From positions 64,138,304 through 64,202,303 of the forward strand of contig OY998179.1 in NCBI GenBank assembly GCA_963921935.1: DNA of 64,000 nt, given 5' to 3'. The notes beneath the pieces are model-generated. The model had not been told where the DNA came from, ran no database searches, and worked only from the letters and a program-made list of their open reading frames with translations. This DNA comes from Galeruca laticollis. Its lineage: Eukaryota > Arthropoda > Insecta > Coleoptera > Chrysomelidae. Both the position numbers and the translations under genes were made by a program. This document shows, one piece after another, positions 42,424-54,080 of the stretch; the stretch's first letter is position 1, and each line of letters starts with the position of its first letter.

Positions 42424-43412
42424 TTGGCTCTTAATCCTTTCCTAAATGAGCAAGGACTTATTTTTGTAGGAGGGTGTTTGCCACACGCAGACATCCGCGA
42501 GCTTCAGAAGCACCTTGTGCTTCTTCCTGCTAGGAATAATGTGGTTCCTCTCCTGCCGAAGAAAAAGCATATCAGATTGGGTCACGCTGGTGCCCAAACT
42601 GTACTTGCCAATGTATGCTTAAAATACTGGCCATTGAATGGAATCCGAGAAGTAAAGAAGGTTATTTATGAGTGCATGACCTGTTTTCGTTTTCGAGCAA
42701 AAGCCGCTCATCAAATTATGTCCGATTTACCGTCAGACCGAGTTACCCTCTCTAGACCTTTTGAAGAGGTGGGGGTCGACTACGGTGGTCCTTTCAACAT
42801 AAGTTCCTCCCGTCTCCGAAAAGCTCCAATCATTAAATGCTATATGGCTGATTTCGGGTGTGCATGGCTACCAAAGTTGTCCACTTGGAACTTGTGTCAT
42901 CCCTATCTACTGATGCATTTTTGTTGACATTGAAACGTTTCATTTCCCATAGAGGAATTGCATCTGTGATTCATAGCGACAACGCTACTAATTACGTAAG
43001 CGCTAGAAACCACCTCCGCGAATTAAGCGAATTTTTCGCTAACTCCAAGATGTCTGAACAAGTAAAAGTCTCTGCATCCGAAAATAGCATTGATTGGAAA
43101 TTTATCCCACCCCGTAGTCCTTACTGGGAAGGCCTGTGGGAAGATGCGGTAAAAGGAGCAAAGAGGCACTTTTTCCGGATTATCTGTAACACGCAACTCA
43201 CATTCGAGGAGTTGAGCACTATATTGGCTCAGATTAAAGCCATTCTACATTCCAAACCTCTGTGTCCTCTATCCAGTGACCCAAATGGTCGTAGCCTAGC
43301 TTCTTACCCCGAAATTAACAATACACGCCTGCCTGAAAATATAATTACGTTCTGGCAGAGATGTTCCCGTATACAGCAGTCTTTCTGGAGGAGATGGACT
43401 ACTGAATACTAA
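42424..43412 (+). pseudogene. BEL/Pao integrase
   Basis: Two overlapping frames (42424-42927 and 42858-43412) are separated by a frameshift near 42860-42890. Motifs present are the zinc-binding region (LGHAGAQTVLANVCLKYWPL, CMTCFRFRA), the first catalytic Asp in EEVGVDYGGPF, the second in VIHSDNATNYVSA, and the Glu in SPYWEGLWEDAVKGA. So the DDE triad is still recognisable. The frame ends early near 43410. Confidence 0.88.
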
Positions 43413-43435
43413 AATCGTTTACAAAATCAGCCAAA

Positions 43436-43646
43436 ATGACTAGCTCCTTCCAAAAATATGCAGGTTAATGATTTGATATTACTTAATGAAGATGACGTTC
43501 CTCCATTGAAGTGGCTTTTAGGCCGTATTATGAAAATTATACCTGGCCCTTACCAAAGGGTTCGTGCCATGAAACTTCGCACCAAAGACGGTGTCTTCGT
43601 CAGACCTATGGTAAAGGTCTGTTCACTGCCTAGCGCAGAATTATAA
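43436..43646 (+). pseudogene. BEL/Pao C-terminal (DUF5641-type) domain
   Basis: NMQVNDLILLNEDDVPPLKW then LLGRIMKIIPGP and RTKDGVFVRPMVKVCSLP form the conserved C-terminal domain of BEL/Pao pol. It ends at a TAA near 43644. Confidence 0.88.
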
Positions 43647-44308
43647 AATTCATCCAAGAGCTCTTGTGAGTTATTAGTTCGCAAAATAGGTCCTTGGGAG
43701 CTCTGGAGCTTTTTCCTCAGTCTTGTTTTTTTTGTTGTTTGTTGAAATCAGAGATTTCGAAATGACGGATGTATGTTCAGAACCCATCCGTACTATTATT
43801 TGATTCAAACTTATATATGGCGGGTATATCCCTCAACAACTTGATTTCAGTTTAGAAAAGGAAAGAAATGTCACTGTCAGTGTCTATTTAATTTTTCCAC
43901 CTACACGGGTTGCAAAAAATTTAATTTCATTCAATAGCACAGATAATTACGATATGTAATTATTAATAAATTGAAACTGTTTCGAAGTGAAAAAACCAAT
44001 TGTAAGTAATCTTATTTTAGTTACATTACTATCTTCGAGCTGATCTACCTAATTTCCTGAATTAAAGCAGCGTAGTAATTTTGTAAATAATTATAATATT
44101 TTTGTCAGCTTTATATAAATGAATCAAACATCCTTGTCAGAAGTTAATCTTACACGAGCTAGCCTTTGTTTGGAGATTTTCCATCCACTATCAAAAAGAT
44201 TATCGAAGAGAAAGTTTGAGAAATTGACAAGTGTCAAAGTCAGACTGAACAAAAGGCCGGCTTAATCACAAGTAACAAAAAGTAGGTGATTTTTCTCAAT
44301 AAAAAATA
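43647..44308. other. Possible BEL/Pao 3' end and unassigned sequence
   Basis: No gene. A 3' LTR could begin near 43735-43745 (TGTTGTTTGTTGAAATCAG), but with no 5' partner this cannot be confirmed. Confidence 0.3.
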
Positions 44309-45325
44309 AACGGTTTTGAAAATTAAAACTAATTTTTCCGTATCTGTGGCCCTGAACAATATTCTATCATGAAATTGTTACTTGTATACACTTCGGGGGA
44401 TGTATAGTGCTAACAAACAAAAATTTCTCCAAAATAATCAAGACTTTAGTATATCTGGATTTAAAGGACCCACTGTACTCGATCTAGTCAACTGAAAATC
44501 AATAGTGTACATCTATGAGACACCTTGAACAATATTCAATCATCGAATTGATGAATCGTATACTCTCTGGAGGCTGTATCGTGATAACAAACTGAAAATT
44601 CTCCAAAAATGACAAAAATTTGGTACTTGAAGTACCATAGCAGCCGTTGTACTGGCTTTAGTGAGCTAAATATCAATAGGGTTCATATATGAGACGCTCT
44701 AAATAATATACAATCATAAAATTGGTCACTTGTAGATACTGCGGAGGCTGTATCGTGCTAACAAACTGAAACTTCTCCAAACAATGACAACAAAATCGTA
44801 CTTAAAGTAATGTAGCACCTATTGTATTGGCTTCGGTAAGCTGAAAATCAATAGGATTTATCAGTGAGATGTTCTGAATAATATTCAATCATAAAATTGG
44901 TGACTTACTGAGCCACGGAGGCTGTATCGTGCTAATAAACTGAAATTTCTCAAAAAATTACAAAATGTCGTACTTCAAGTACCATAGCACCGGTTGTACT
45001 GGCTCTGGTGAGCTGAAAATCAATAGCGTTCATCTGTGACATGTCTTAACAATATTTCATTATATAATTTGTGACTTATTGCACTACGGAGGCTTTATCG
45101 TGCTAACAAGACGTGTAAGGAGAAGTGGCCGACGACAACGACGACGACGAGGACGACGACGACGACAACATGCACACAGGATTTTTTTTCTAAAAACCGT
45201 TTTTTCGGGTTTTTATTGATGAAAAACGTAAAAATAACTCCAAAAAAACTTCAAAACTCCAACTTTTTTTGGGGTAAACCAAAACTTTTCTCGCATATTA
45301 GATAGGTTGGGCGGAAACGTAAAAA
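44309..45325. repeat. Subrepeat element, copy 4
   Basis: It starts ACGGTTTTGAAAATTAAAAC, has the TTTTTCCG / GCGGAAACGT end pair (about 44332 and 45311-45320), and contains five internal units with GGAGGCTGTATCGTGATAAC-type text near 44390, 44567, 44740, 44915 and 45090. Close to the right end is an expanded GACGAC tract. Confidence 0.82.
45125..45172. repeat. (GAC)n tract within subrepeat copy 4
   Basis: ACGACAACGACGACGACGAG then GACGACGACGACGACAAC: an expansion of the shorter CGACAACGACATACAC present in copies 1 and 3. Confidence 0.85.
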
Positions 45326-46480
45326 CTACAGCAAATTAACTAGATAGGCGAAGAAATGAGTATTTGTAGATTTAAATATAACTGAAATATCAATTTACCA
45401 CAGTTACACTGAAAAATATCAAGTTCCTTACGAATAAACCACAGATACTGGAATCCTCATTGAAATCAGTGAAAATAAACATTATGAACACCATCCCTTC
45501 TCCCTGAGACATAGTAACCGAACTCCTTCGCCACCTTATCTTATCCCTCTAAATACACAAGCACAGGCAGGCGTCCTTATCCTTGTAAAGACACAAGCAT
45601 AGGCAGACGTGCTCACTACGCTACCACTTCTATCCTTGGAAATGATACCCTCTAAAGTCCCAGCGGAATCTCCGTTCAACCGTCGGTGTTGCAGGGTTTT
45701 CTGGGGTTTCCCTGTTACCTAGTGAACTTGTTCACCAGCAAAATGACCAACGGTAGGAAACAATACGGCCGACCGATCCGTCTCTATATAGGCAAAGTAG
45801 TTGCCCATCTGTCAAACTATAAATATAAATCCAATTCCATAAATTCAAACACTATCGTTCCTCCGCAATGCATTCTAGTGAGCCACACATCTTAACAACA
45901 GAAATATCAAACCTTTCTATCAATAAATAATCATCGATTGCAATGTCTCCTCATAGTCAAAAACATGGGCAAATGAATGGAAGAGAATATTAGAGATACT
46001 TTTGAAATCAAATATACGAATACTTCTCACATAGATGTATGTCTGATTTGAAGAATCTTAAGTAAGTACTCACAAAATTGCACACTTACATCAGGAAAGA
46101 AAAGAACACTTGCCTTCGTGCTACCATTTCTAACAGGAGGATTGCAAATTGACATCAGGGACACATTAACGATATAACATAAGCACAAAGTCAGAGATAT
46201 TCATAGAAGGACTACTAAGGGACGATCCCCATATTAAGTTGTCATCGATAATAACATTATCGTGGTGGAAATCTTGTTTAAATAATTTACTTGTCGCACA
46301 TGAGCAGAAACGAATTGGATGGTATCCAATCACGACAGCCCAGCAGGCGCCAGTCTGCAATAGCCGAACAACGGATTACCCCGGGATTTGTCAAAGTCGT
46401 GGCATATCTCCCAAAGAAAGTAATAACAGCCGTAAAATAATTAAACATCATTTTTATGAAAAGACTCCCCGACATTACAG
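45326..46480. other. Unassigned stretch, possibly including a gypsy 5' LTR
   Basis: No gene is supported. A TATA-like TCTATATAGGCAAAG lies at about 45781. Because a primer-binding site starts at 46481, part of this stretch may be the 5' LTR of the gypsy remnant, ending GACATTACAG. No 3' partner was found. Confidence 0.3.
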
Positions 46481-46494
46481 TGGCGCAGTCAGTA
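46481..46494 (+). other. Primer-binding site of a gypsy-type element
   Basis: TGGCGCAGTCAGTA matches the tRNA-Ser-type primer-binding site known from 17.6/297-like elements (TGGCGCAGTC). It implies an LTR ending at 46480. Confidence 0.55.
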
Positions 46495-46829
46495 AAAGAA
46501 AAAGTTGTCTAAGTATCGGAAACCGGAGTGAAATCGACTCGACATAATATGAAAGTCGGGATTCCGTAGGTTCAAAATGGCTGCGGCATTACTTCGTTTT
46601 TGCGAATTCAAAGATGGAGGAGTCCTTAGCAGGACAATATATAAACTTCACTGAAAAAGTAAGTTCGTGGCCCATAAACAATGATGAAACTATGTAGGAT
46701 GATTGAATTAGAAAGGAAAAGAAAATGGCCAAAGAATATAACTAAAATTTAAAACCACATTACACTAGAAGGTAGGATCTTCTAACGAGAACGGAGTACT
46801 ACTTTTTGGACATCGAGATATGTGTACCA

Positions 46830-48110
46830 AAAGTTTAGAAAAGGGCAATTTAGTCACAACTACAGACGCACTTGGGTATTGCTAGAACCAAAAATCTGGC
46901 CAGATCTTGGGTATTTTATAGTAACATTGAAGAAGAAATCGAAAATCTCAGAAAGTCATGTTCTATATACTTGGAAGCTAGGCAGGACTCTCCTAAAACC
47001 ATTTTTATACCAAGGAAAATAGCAGGTGAGCCACTGGAAAGATTCCATTTATATTTCTTTGTATACAGAGGCAGAATGGGAAGACACTTTAAGGGAAATA
47101 TTTGCGAGATTAGGACTACCTAGAACCTTAGCTAGTGACAATGGACCTCAACTAATATCTTCTAGTGTGAGCGAGTTTTTCAAAAGAAATTGTATCAAGC
47201 ATATTGCTATACCATCATTCTATACCCAAAGCAATGGTTTCGCTGAAAATGGTGTGAAAACCATAAAGAACAAATTAGCTTCAGCTTATCTTAATCCCAA
47301 AAATTTTATTCACTTATAGGGCAACAGACCATAGTACAACAAAAAAAACCGTTTAAACTGGTGTTCAGTACGAAACCAAGTACAATTTTGAGCCAAGTAG
47401 AATAAAACAGCAAGAATAAGTTCAATATAGGTAAAAACTCGATCTCCGATCAGACAGTTAAACAACAGGGACGCAAAAGAGAATTTCAGGTTGGTGGAAG
47501 TGTTTATGTTAAACTATATGGGGAACCTCAGAAATGGATCCCGACAGTCATAAGTGAAGAATTAAGTAAGTCTCTTTCCATTGTGCAAGACGCAGAATTG
47601 TGAAATTTTTAAACGTCATACGGATCAAATTCAAAGGCATGAAATCAAGAAAGTGAATAATTTAAATTCCAGTCAGAGTAAATTGAGAGTTGTTGATGAT
47701 AAGTATTTTTCTAAAAAATGTCCTGACTATTTCATAAATTTGCCTTAGACTCAGCCTGTTGGTTTTAGAATCGTGAACTTTGAATCAGTTCCTTTAGAAA
47801 CCAATAACAGGAAAATTTCAGATAAAAGTACTTCTAAATGTAGCGTGTTAGTATACTCTAGTTTATGTAGGGAAGCTGATGACTTGGAATGTCCAACTAG
47901 GGACGGTTCGAGGAAATAACATGTTAGTAAAATCATGAACGTACTCTAGAAACCACCCGAGATGTCTCTTTCAAAACTTTCTAAAAAGGAGAAGAGGAAA
48001 GAGGGGACAGTAAAAGTTCCAAAAAGTAATGTAGTTCAAGTCAGTAGGTCACGACCATTTCGGAAACGAAAGAAAAACATATTATTTCGATTATTATAAA
48101 ACTGAGTTCT
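46830..48110 (+). pseudogene. Ty3/gypsy integrase and tail, internally deleted remnant
   Basis: Broken frames read HLGIARTKNLARSWVFYSNI then SCSIYLEARQDSPKTIF (zinc-binding region), GEPLERFHLYFFVYRGRMG (first catalytic region, Asp lost), LREIFARLGLPRTLASDNGP (second Asp in SDNG) and YTQSNGFAENGVKTIKNKLA (Glu site). The usual segment between the first two blocks is deleted. A tail frame with FQVGGSVYVKLYGEPQKWIP near 47485 follows. Gag to RNase H are missing between the primer site at 46481 and this region. Confidence 0.78.
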
Positions 48111-50700
48111 CTTCCAGCTGTGAATCAGATCAATTAAACTGACTAAAGTCATATATTTCATAACTTTCTATGTCAGCAATTATGGTATAATAGGTGATGT
48201 AGACTACAAGGGTAAAATGATAATTGAAGTTATTGTTATAAAGTTAAATTTCATTGCTAATATTCTACACACATAATATATACAGATATGTTTATTATTG
48301 TAATATTCACTTAATTGAAGTTTGATACATCAATGTGATTTTTCGGCGATAATACAATGTACCGGGTTGTCCAATAAGCCGATCTCTCGGCTATATATCA
48401 GAAATAATTCATGTTATAACTTTAGGGGAAAAAATTCCTTAGTAAAAGTGGCCAAGGAAAATCGCTGGATATAACTTTCAAATTTATAGGTTAACCGATA
48501 ACCTCTGAAGAAAAATTTGAAAACCAGTTTTTTTGTGAAATATGCCTAATTATACCAAGTGTTAAATAAGTAAACTAGAAAGAGGTCTGCACGTCGCACA
48601 AATTTGTTCAAGTACTTTTTTTTCAAGTGTGGAATTGTTTGTGGATAAATACCCATAACTTTGGTTCGGATCAACCGATTTTAACAAAATTAGTGTAATT
48701 AGAAAGAGTGTAGACTAATTAATTACATCTACTATAAAACAATTGCATTTAGTTTTAATTGTCATAGGAAGAGGGTACTTTCGAAGGAAAAAATTCAAAT
48801 TTGTTTTCCTTAAGGATGTTTATTGGAAATACCTAATTATTGTGGATTAAAATACTATAGGATTAAATTCGCAACAAAATAGCGCAAACCGCATGTTGGT
48901 AGCGTTTGTCGAACTCGAGATATGAATAAAATTATTCATCAACACCTCCAAAACTAAATTCCTCGATGTACTTCAAATCCGCATATGTTAGAAAATGCTC
49001 ACTGCACTCCCAGTTGGATATTGATGAAAATAACATACGCTCCAGCGATACCTTAACATAGCTTGGTTATTTCGTCTCAACAAACACGGACCCAATATAT
49101 CATACACAATCCAAAATAAGCAGAGCAGAGATAGCAGTGAGCGAAATCTAACCACTTTTTTCCAAAACAATAAATCATCCCCTCATAATGAATTGATTTA
49201 ATATGAAGTAATGAATTTCAAACTATGGTGCTTAGGTTTATTATAATGCAGCCAAAGCACACTTTACGCCATCGTAGACTCTAGAAAGTAATTTATAACA
49301 CTCTGTACTCTCTATTTCGTAACTCCCCGAAACTCTTAGTTTCATGAGAAGACGAAAATACTGACTATCATTATTATGGACTCCGCTTTAATGAATTCAA
49401 TATACACAATGCCGCTTAGCCAAATACTCAGAGCTGAAAACCACGAAGAAGAGTTCCGTGATAGTGGGTGCAAGCTTCTTCATGATGAATTGAAATATAA
49501 CTGGTTGATTATCTCCGTATCTACAGGTTTTACAAACTTTCTATTGTGGAGAAAGTAATCCTATCATATTACTTTTGGCAGGATTGGGATCACAATATTC
49601 TCACAGGCATTCAAACGTCAAGTAACTTAAATTTTCGCCAAGTTGCCTTTCTCAAACTACACACATATTTCGTTTTTGAATTCCTGATTTACAGCGGCTT
49701 CTCTGAAATAACCTAGTAGAAATTTCTCCAAAAGGCGTAATTATTAATACGGAGCTACCAGTGGCTAGACTTGGAGCCAATAGGAACCAAGGAGTACACC
49801 GGCATATTATGCTCGCCTTGTGCACTTAGTAAATGATCTATTATAACTTATCGCGAATAAAAATATTTTAAACTCGAAACATCACAATATAGAAACAAAT
49901 CATACAGAATATCATGATAACGGCAAAAAACAAAGCTACCGTGATTTAAAAAGTATGTCAGAAAAACTTTCTTGCTACACTCGACTAGATTACCAATTGA
50001 AAAGTTATCATACGTGAGATAAAAATCACATATGAACTTTTTTCGTAAATCAAGACGAAAAATTAATTTCATGTGGACCTAGAATAGATATGACAGAAAG
50101 AGGGAAAGGAATAGCCTAAAATTGGTATTTTTTGAGAAACAGTTAGTTCGAACAGAGTCATCGAGTTTGTGAGAAAATTAACTAATAATACTGTTTTAAG
50201 TGTAAATAAAGTTGGTCTGTTGGATCTTTGCCTATGAGTCATCAATAATATTTATACGAAATTAGTCGAATTTTTTTAGATTAGTTTGTTTTATTCTATT
50301 TTTCACTATTAATAGAAAGAGTTTACACTTGATAATTAAGTCGATTATGTTGTCAAATATTAATGATGCATTGGTGAAGAGCCAACGCAGCAACTGTACG
50401 TCTGTATATTCAGTTTCTAGTATCTCTCGCTTTTGCGTTCAGCCTATTATCCAATTTGTCATATTTCGAATAAAAACAGCTACGACATCTTCCGTTTCGA
50501 AATTTTGAAACATCATAAACTACAATTTACATATAGTTCATGCAACAGACAAACAGAGGTTTAATTCTCAAAGGAACAATAAATTAATTCAAAATTTATT
50601 AGTTATATACAGGATGAGTTTCTTTTTATATGGTTAGTTTTGAATTAATGACATAAAAACACTATCAACAAGATAATTAATGAAGATTAATGGACCTTAC
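48111..50700. other. Intron sequence, nothing recognised
   Basis: No gene or defined repeat is supported over these 2.6 kb of the largest visible intron. Small frames at 48988, 49376 and 49848 have no recognisable content. Confidence 0.4.
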
Positions 50701-50910
50701 CTGTTTTATGTTGTCAGATATGAAAACAAAATATACACAGCAGAATCCAAGTTGTGTGATGCACAAGAATACATTCACTGTTTTTCTAGCAAAAACTGAC
50801 ATGTGAGATAGTTTTGATGGTCCTTTTTGAAAACATAATTCAACAGTTTCTGCAAAGTCAGGTGATTGTTTGATTTGATGTCTAGTCTGGAGATTTTTAG
50901 CAGCATTCAC
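50701..50910 (-). CDS. PAT amino acid transporter, first exon in the window
   Basis: This exon is 210 nt (70 codons). The acceptor is a T-rich tract ending CAG just above 50910 and the donor GTAAGG follows 50701. It encodes VNAAKNLQTRHQIKQSPDF, then a soluble stretch of about 30 residues, then a helix with VFLCITQLGFCCVYFVF, a signature segment of SLC36/PAT proteins, ending SDNIKQ. It ends in phase 0 and joins the exon at 32855. The upstream exon, which should hold the first membrane helices, was not found between 50911 and 64000 by eye, so it is either short and missed or outside the window. Confidence 0.9.
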
Positions 50911-51701
50911 CTGAAATTGATTAAAAAATCATATTTATGATAAAAACATCAAAATTGGAACTGAAATATTTATTATTCTTTTTACCGGCAAAACTATGCC
51001 AGCTACCATCAACAGTACATTACGTGATTTGTTATCATAAGACCATCAACAAATGAGAAAAAAAATTATTGCTTTAGTTCTATTTGAATCTTGTGAGTGA
51101 ATTTTGTTTAGTTTTATTTGTCAGGTCACCTTCTTTCATCTTGTTAAAACGACCACATTGTTTACTAATAGGGGAATATCGCGGCGGATAACGTTAATCA
51201 CATGCTATGACAGGTATAAATAAGGTCTAAGGTGAATATTCACAATTCAAATAAGAGAATTGAACAAATATTTGCATTTGCTGGATTACTAAAAATTTCT
51301 TAGGTTCTTTCGGCAACCGCTTTTTTGATAACTGAAGGCTATGACAAGATTAAAAGCTGAAGTAATTTGGAAAAGTGGGAGAAGAAGATAAGCTAACAAA
51401 CTACAATACTAGACTTTCAGCTTCGCATACGACGATGTTCAGTTTTGTTTTCTTTCCTCCTTTTTCTTTTATACATGGACCCAATTTTATGACTTTTCTC
51501 AATGTTGTCCTGTTTTGTTTAATTTCATTTTGCTTGAAGTTTTACATAGTTATGAAATTTTTTTAATTACTTTTTTTATTAATTATTTTCCATACAGTAT
51601 ATCCCCTTACTGCGTACTGACATATGTTGGATTCTGCTGGATGCCACGGACATGTCACGCCTTTCCCTTTATAATATTTTACATGTGGGTTAAGGTATAC
51701 A
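50911..51701. other. Intron/upstream sequence, nothing recognised
   Basis: This region is upstream of the first visible exon in transcript order, with its acceptor at 50913-50911. It should be intron. No preceding exon was found. Confidence 0.4.
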
Positions 51702-51995
51702 TTAACCCATTACCGCCCAGGGATACCATAGGGTATCGCAAATCATCTTTCCCTTCTACGAGGCACCGTAATAGTTTTTGAAGTAGTGGGATCGTGCGAG
51801 TTCTTTTGTATGCTTTGTAAGCAGTTGCTTTCAATTTTCTATTACTGACATTGTGTTTGGAGACGTCTCCGCAGTAGTATACCAGTGAATGATATCAACT
51901 GATTATGTTGTGCACAAAACAATGGATATTTGATGGACGTGAGTACTTTTTAGCTATTTCTGTTTTATTTCAAGTAACCTGTAATATATTTAGTA

Positions 51996-52284
51996 TTTTA
52001 AATGAAACTCAACGTTTCTAGTTAATTCCTCAATATAATGAAAAATGTTGAAAATTCTAAAAAATTGACAATTGTTTCGATAACTGAATATCATCCTCAG
52101 AATGAAAGAAGTTACATTTTATTTGATGCCTACCTGATGATCAGGTAGGCATGGAATAAAATGTAACTCTTGTCATTCTGAGGATGATATTCAGTTATCG
52201 AAACAATCGTCAATTTTTCAGAATTTTTAACATTTTCTGTTGTATTGTGGAATTAGCTAGAAGCGTTGAGTTTCATTTAAAACA
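51996..52284. repeat. Foldback element nested in the piggyBac transposon
   Basis: Arms of about 140 bp pair around a centre GCCTACCTGA-TGA-TCAGGTAGGC (52128-52150). The outer arm (AAATGAAACTCAACG, TTAATTCCTCAATATAATG) matches the foldbacks at 55190 and 4238; the inner 60 bp per arm (TATCATCCTCAGAATG) is specific to this copy. Confidence 0.85.
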
Positions 52285-52515
52285 CTAATATGAGTAGATT
52301 CCACGAAGTAAGGGTCGAGACAGTTAATTTCATGTAATACATTTATTTATTGCTTATCAGTGATACAATATTCCTGGACATAGCTGAAGTGAATATTTCT
52401 AATACAGGGTGTTATATAAGGTTCCTAAAGTCACTGATATCATATGGTATCCGTGGGCGATTTTGAACTAATGACTTGAAGATAATTTGATGATAAAAAA
52501 CACTTCTATCATTCC

Positions 52516-53084
52516 AGAAAAGGTTTTTCGCTGTCGCAAGCATTAGATATGCTAAATGACGATGAAGACATGCTCCAACAAAATGATGAAATATTTGTGG
52601 AACCACCGGATCCTAATGCCCTTACAGATTATAATTCTGCTGACGAACACGAAGAAGGCATGATTCATAACCTCGCTGGTACCTATTTTGCTATATATTT
52701 ATTTATACCTCTTATTGATTTTTGATATTGTAGGTCGTCAATTGAGAGCTCCTGCAGAAAAAAAAATGTTCAATAATAAGAGAATTGGAGAAACTAATCA
52801 GGATAATGAGCCCGTAACTGTAAGTGAACCATGTTCTTTACAGGGCGTAAAATGTTCACGTTATTATTTTCAGGAAGTTGTTGGAGAGACTGTCCATGTG
52901 CCTTCGACTCCGACAGCAGAAAAAAATGCTTTGTTGCATTCTGGAAACAGAGAGTGGATTACAGATCATCTAACTATAAAATCCGATCCAGAGTGGATTT
53001 CCGGAGACATAGAACCGATGGTTTCCTAAGGCAGATTTTTCAATGTATAAGGACATGTCGCCAGCTGAATTATTCTAACTTTTT
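52516..53084 (+). pseudogene. piggyBac (PGBD3-like) transposase, N-terminal region with intron
   Basis: The frame reads KGFSLSQALDMLNDDEDMLQ, an N-terminus typical of PGBD3-like transposases, to HNLAG. A 55-bp intron (GT 52679-52680, AG 52732-52733) then joins to GRQLRAPAEKKMF. A linker leads to SDPEWISGDIEPM and, after a frameshift near 53025, MSPAELF, FFDDGIFQYLVEETQKYAQF near 53050-53130. This is the part just before the catalytic core. Confidence 0.78.
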
Positions 53085-53109
53085 TTGACGACGGGATTTT
53101 TCAGTACCT

Positions 53110-53747
53110 TGTTGAAGAAACACAAAAATATGCTCAATTTAAAAATAATACGAATATACGAATATGTAATCGACAGAAATTATGGTATCCTCTTGGTACG
53201 GTGGATGGACAAATCTGTTGTTACTATAGCCTCTACAAATGCTGGTGTTCAGCCAGAAGGAACGGTAAAGCGATATTGTCAGAAAGAGAAAAAACATGTG
53301 ATGGTTCCTCGCCCTCACTGTGTGGCTGCTTACAACCATAACATGGGTGGAACCGATCTTATAGACCAAGGTGTTGCTGCTTATCGCATTGGAATACGCA
53401 GCAAGAAGTGGTACTGGCCCATTTTCACATGGCTCATTGATGTCGCATTGCACAATGCTTGGTATCTTTATAGAAAGAACAAAAAAATATCATCATTGGA
53501 TTTCAGAAGAGAAATTGTCCAAGTATATTTAACAAAATATAAAACGTCTGCGAAGGTTCCTGGCCGAAGCAGTCTCACAAAGAATTTACTTCCAGATATA
53601 GGATTTGATCGGTTGGATCATTTTATCATCTCATGTAACAGACGTAGATGTGCCGGAATAGGATGTGAATCTTTTGGTAGAACAATATGCCAAAAGTGTG
53701 ACGTTGGTTTTTGTATCAACTGCTTTGCCTCTTATCGTACTAAATAG
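53110..53747 (+). pseudogene. piggyBac (PGBD3-like) transposase, C-terminal region
   Basis: The open frame (ATG 53085, but the homologous part begins near 53160) contains DRNYGILLVRWMDKSVVTIA, AYNHNMGGTDLIDQGVAAYR (the third catalytic Asp in GGTDLID), KKWYWPIFTWLIDVALHNAW and a C-terminal Cys-rich finger (CAGIGCESFGRTICQKCDVG then FCINC). The segment with the first two catalytic Asp residues is missing between the N-terminal part and here, so this cannot be an active transposase. The C-terminal two-thirds of this frame is well preserved. Confidence 0.85.
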
Positions 53748-54039
53748 GACATTTATTTCGTATTATAGCATATATAAATGCATATGTATTTTTTTCATAA
53801 TTTCGTAATAAAAATCATTTCAAACGCTCTCAGATACCATATGGTAACAGCCCTTTTTTTACAACACTAATGAAGAAATATTGAAAAATATATCATTTTT
53901 TAGCACAATGGAATTATTTTATCTTAGTACACTCGAAAAAAATATGAAAATGAAAAAAGAAATAATTTCCGCGCTAATGGGTTAAGGTAATTCGATATAT
54001 TGTGTGTATTTCTGATCCTTTTATATCTTGATACCTTTC

Positions 54040-54080
54040 ACAGGCCTGATGATGGCTCAGTGAGCCGAAACTAGTTACTC
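54040..54080 (+). ncRNA. Isolated hammerhead-like motif
   Basis: AGGC, CTGATGA, T, hairpin GGCTC-AGT-GAGCC, GAA, self-complementary ACTAGT, TACT. Core order and helix II are good, but the base after ACTAGT does not pair with the helix I strand, so it is probably inactive. It is likely the tail of a lost Penelope-like element. Confidence 0.35.

Larger units (their letters stand above)
38640..43646 (+). mobile_element. BEL/Pao LTR retrotransposon remnant carrying a Penelope-like insertion
   Basis: Plus-strand pol fragments follow the BEL/Pao order: end of gag, protease, RT, RNase H, integrase, C-terminal domain. The 5' LTR and most of gag are missing; the sequence starts directly after subrepeat copy 3. 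A Penelope-like fragment lies at 39674-40670. Many stops and a missing RT active-site block show that it is dead. A 3' LTR may lie in 43647-44300, but no partner exists to define it. Confidence 0.88.
4908..50910 (-). other. Host gene span: proton-coupled amino acid transporter (SLC36/PAT), N-terminus missing
   Basis: Five minus-strand exons share one PAT-family reading frame and are separated by introns of about 17.8, 8.5, 16.0 and 2.5 kb. Every internal junction has a GT donor and AG acceptor and the codon phases agree: 0, 0, a codon split 2+1, then a codon split 1+2. The exons total 1083 nt, that is 360 codons plus stop. PAT proteins are usually about 450-480 residues with about 11 membrane helices, so roughly 100 N-terminal residues (including the first helices) are not seen and probably lie beyond 64000. 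PATs move small neutral amino acids with protons across plasma or endolysosomal membranes; the Drosophila relatives act in growth control. Substrate and location here are inferred from the family only. Confidence 0.9.
51702..53985 (+). mobile_element. piggyBac-like transposon with both ends and TTAA duplication
   Basis: TTAA at 51702-51705 and 53982-53985 flank a 2276-bp element whose ends are CCCATTACCGC and the reverse complement of CCCATTAGCGC (10 of 11 matching). Subterminal palindromes (GATACCATAGGGTATC near 51722; GATACCATATGGTA near 53834) are present at both sides. It contains a PGBD3-like transposase gene with a large internal deletion, and a foldback inserted at 51996-52284. Confidence 0.85.

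Noticed and set aside
52124..52160. CTGATGA at the foldback centre as a hammerhead motif
   Set aside because: It is part of the palindromic centre and no GAAA follows at the required distance.
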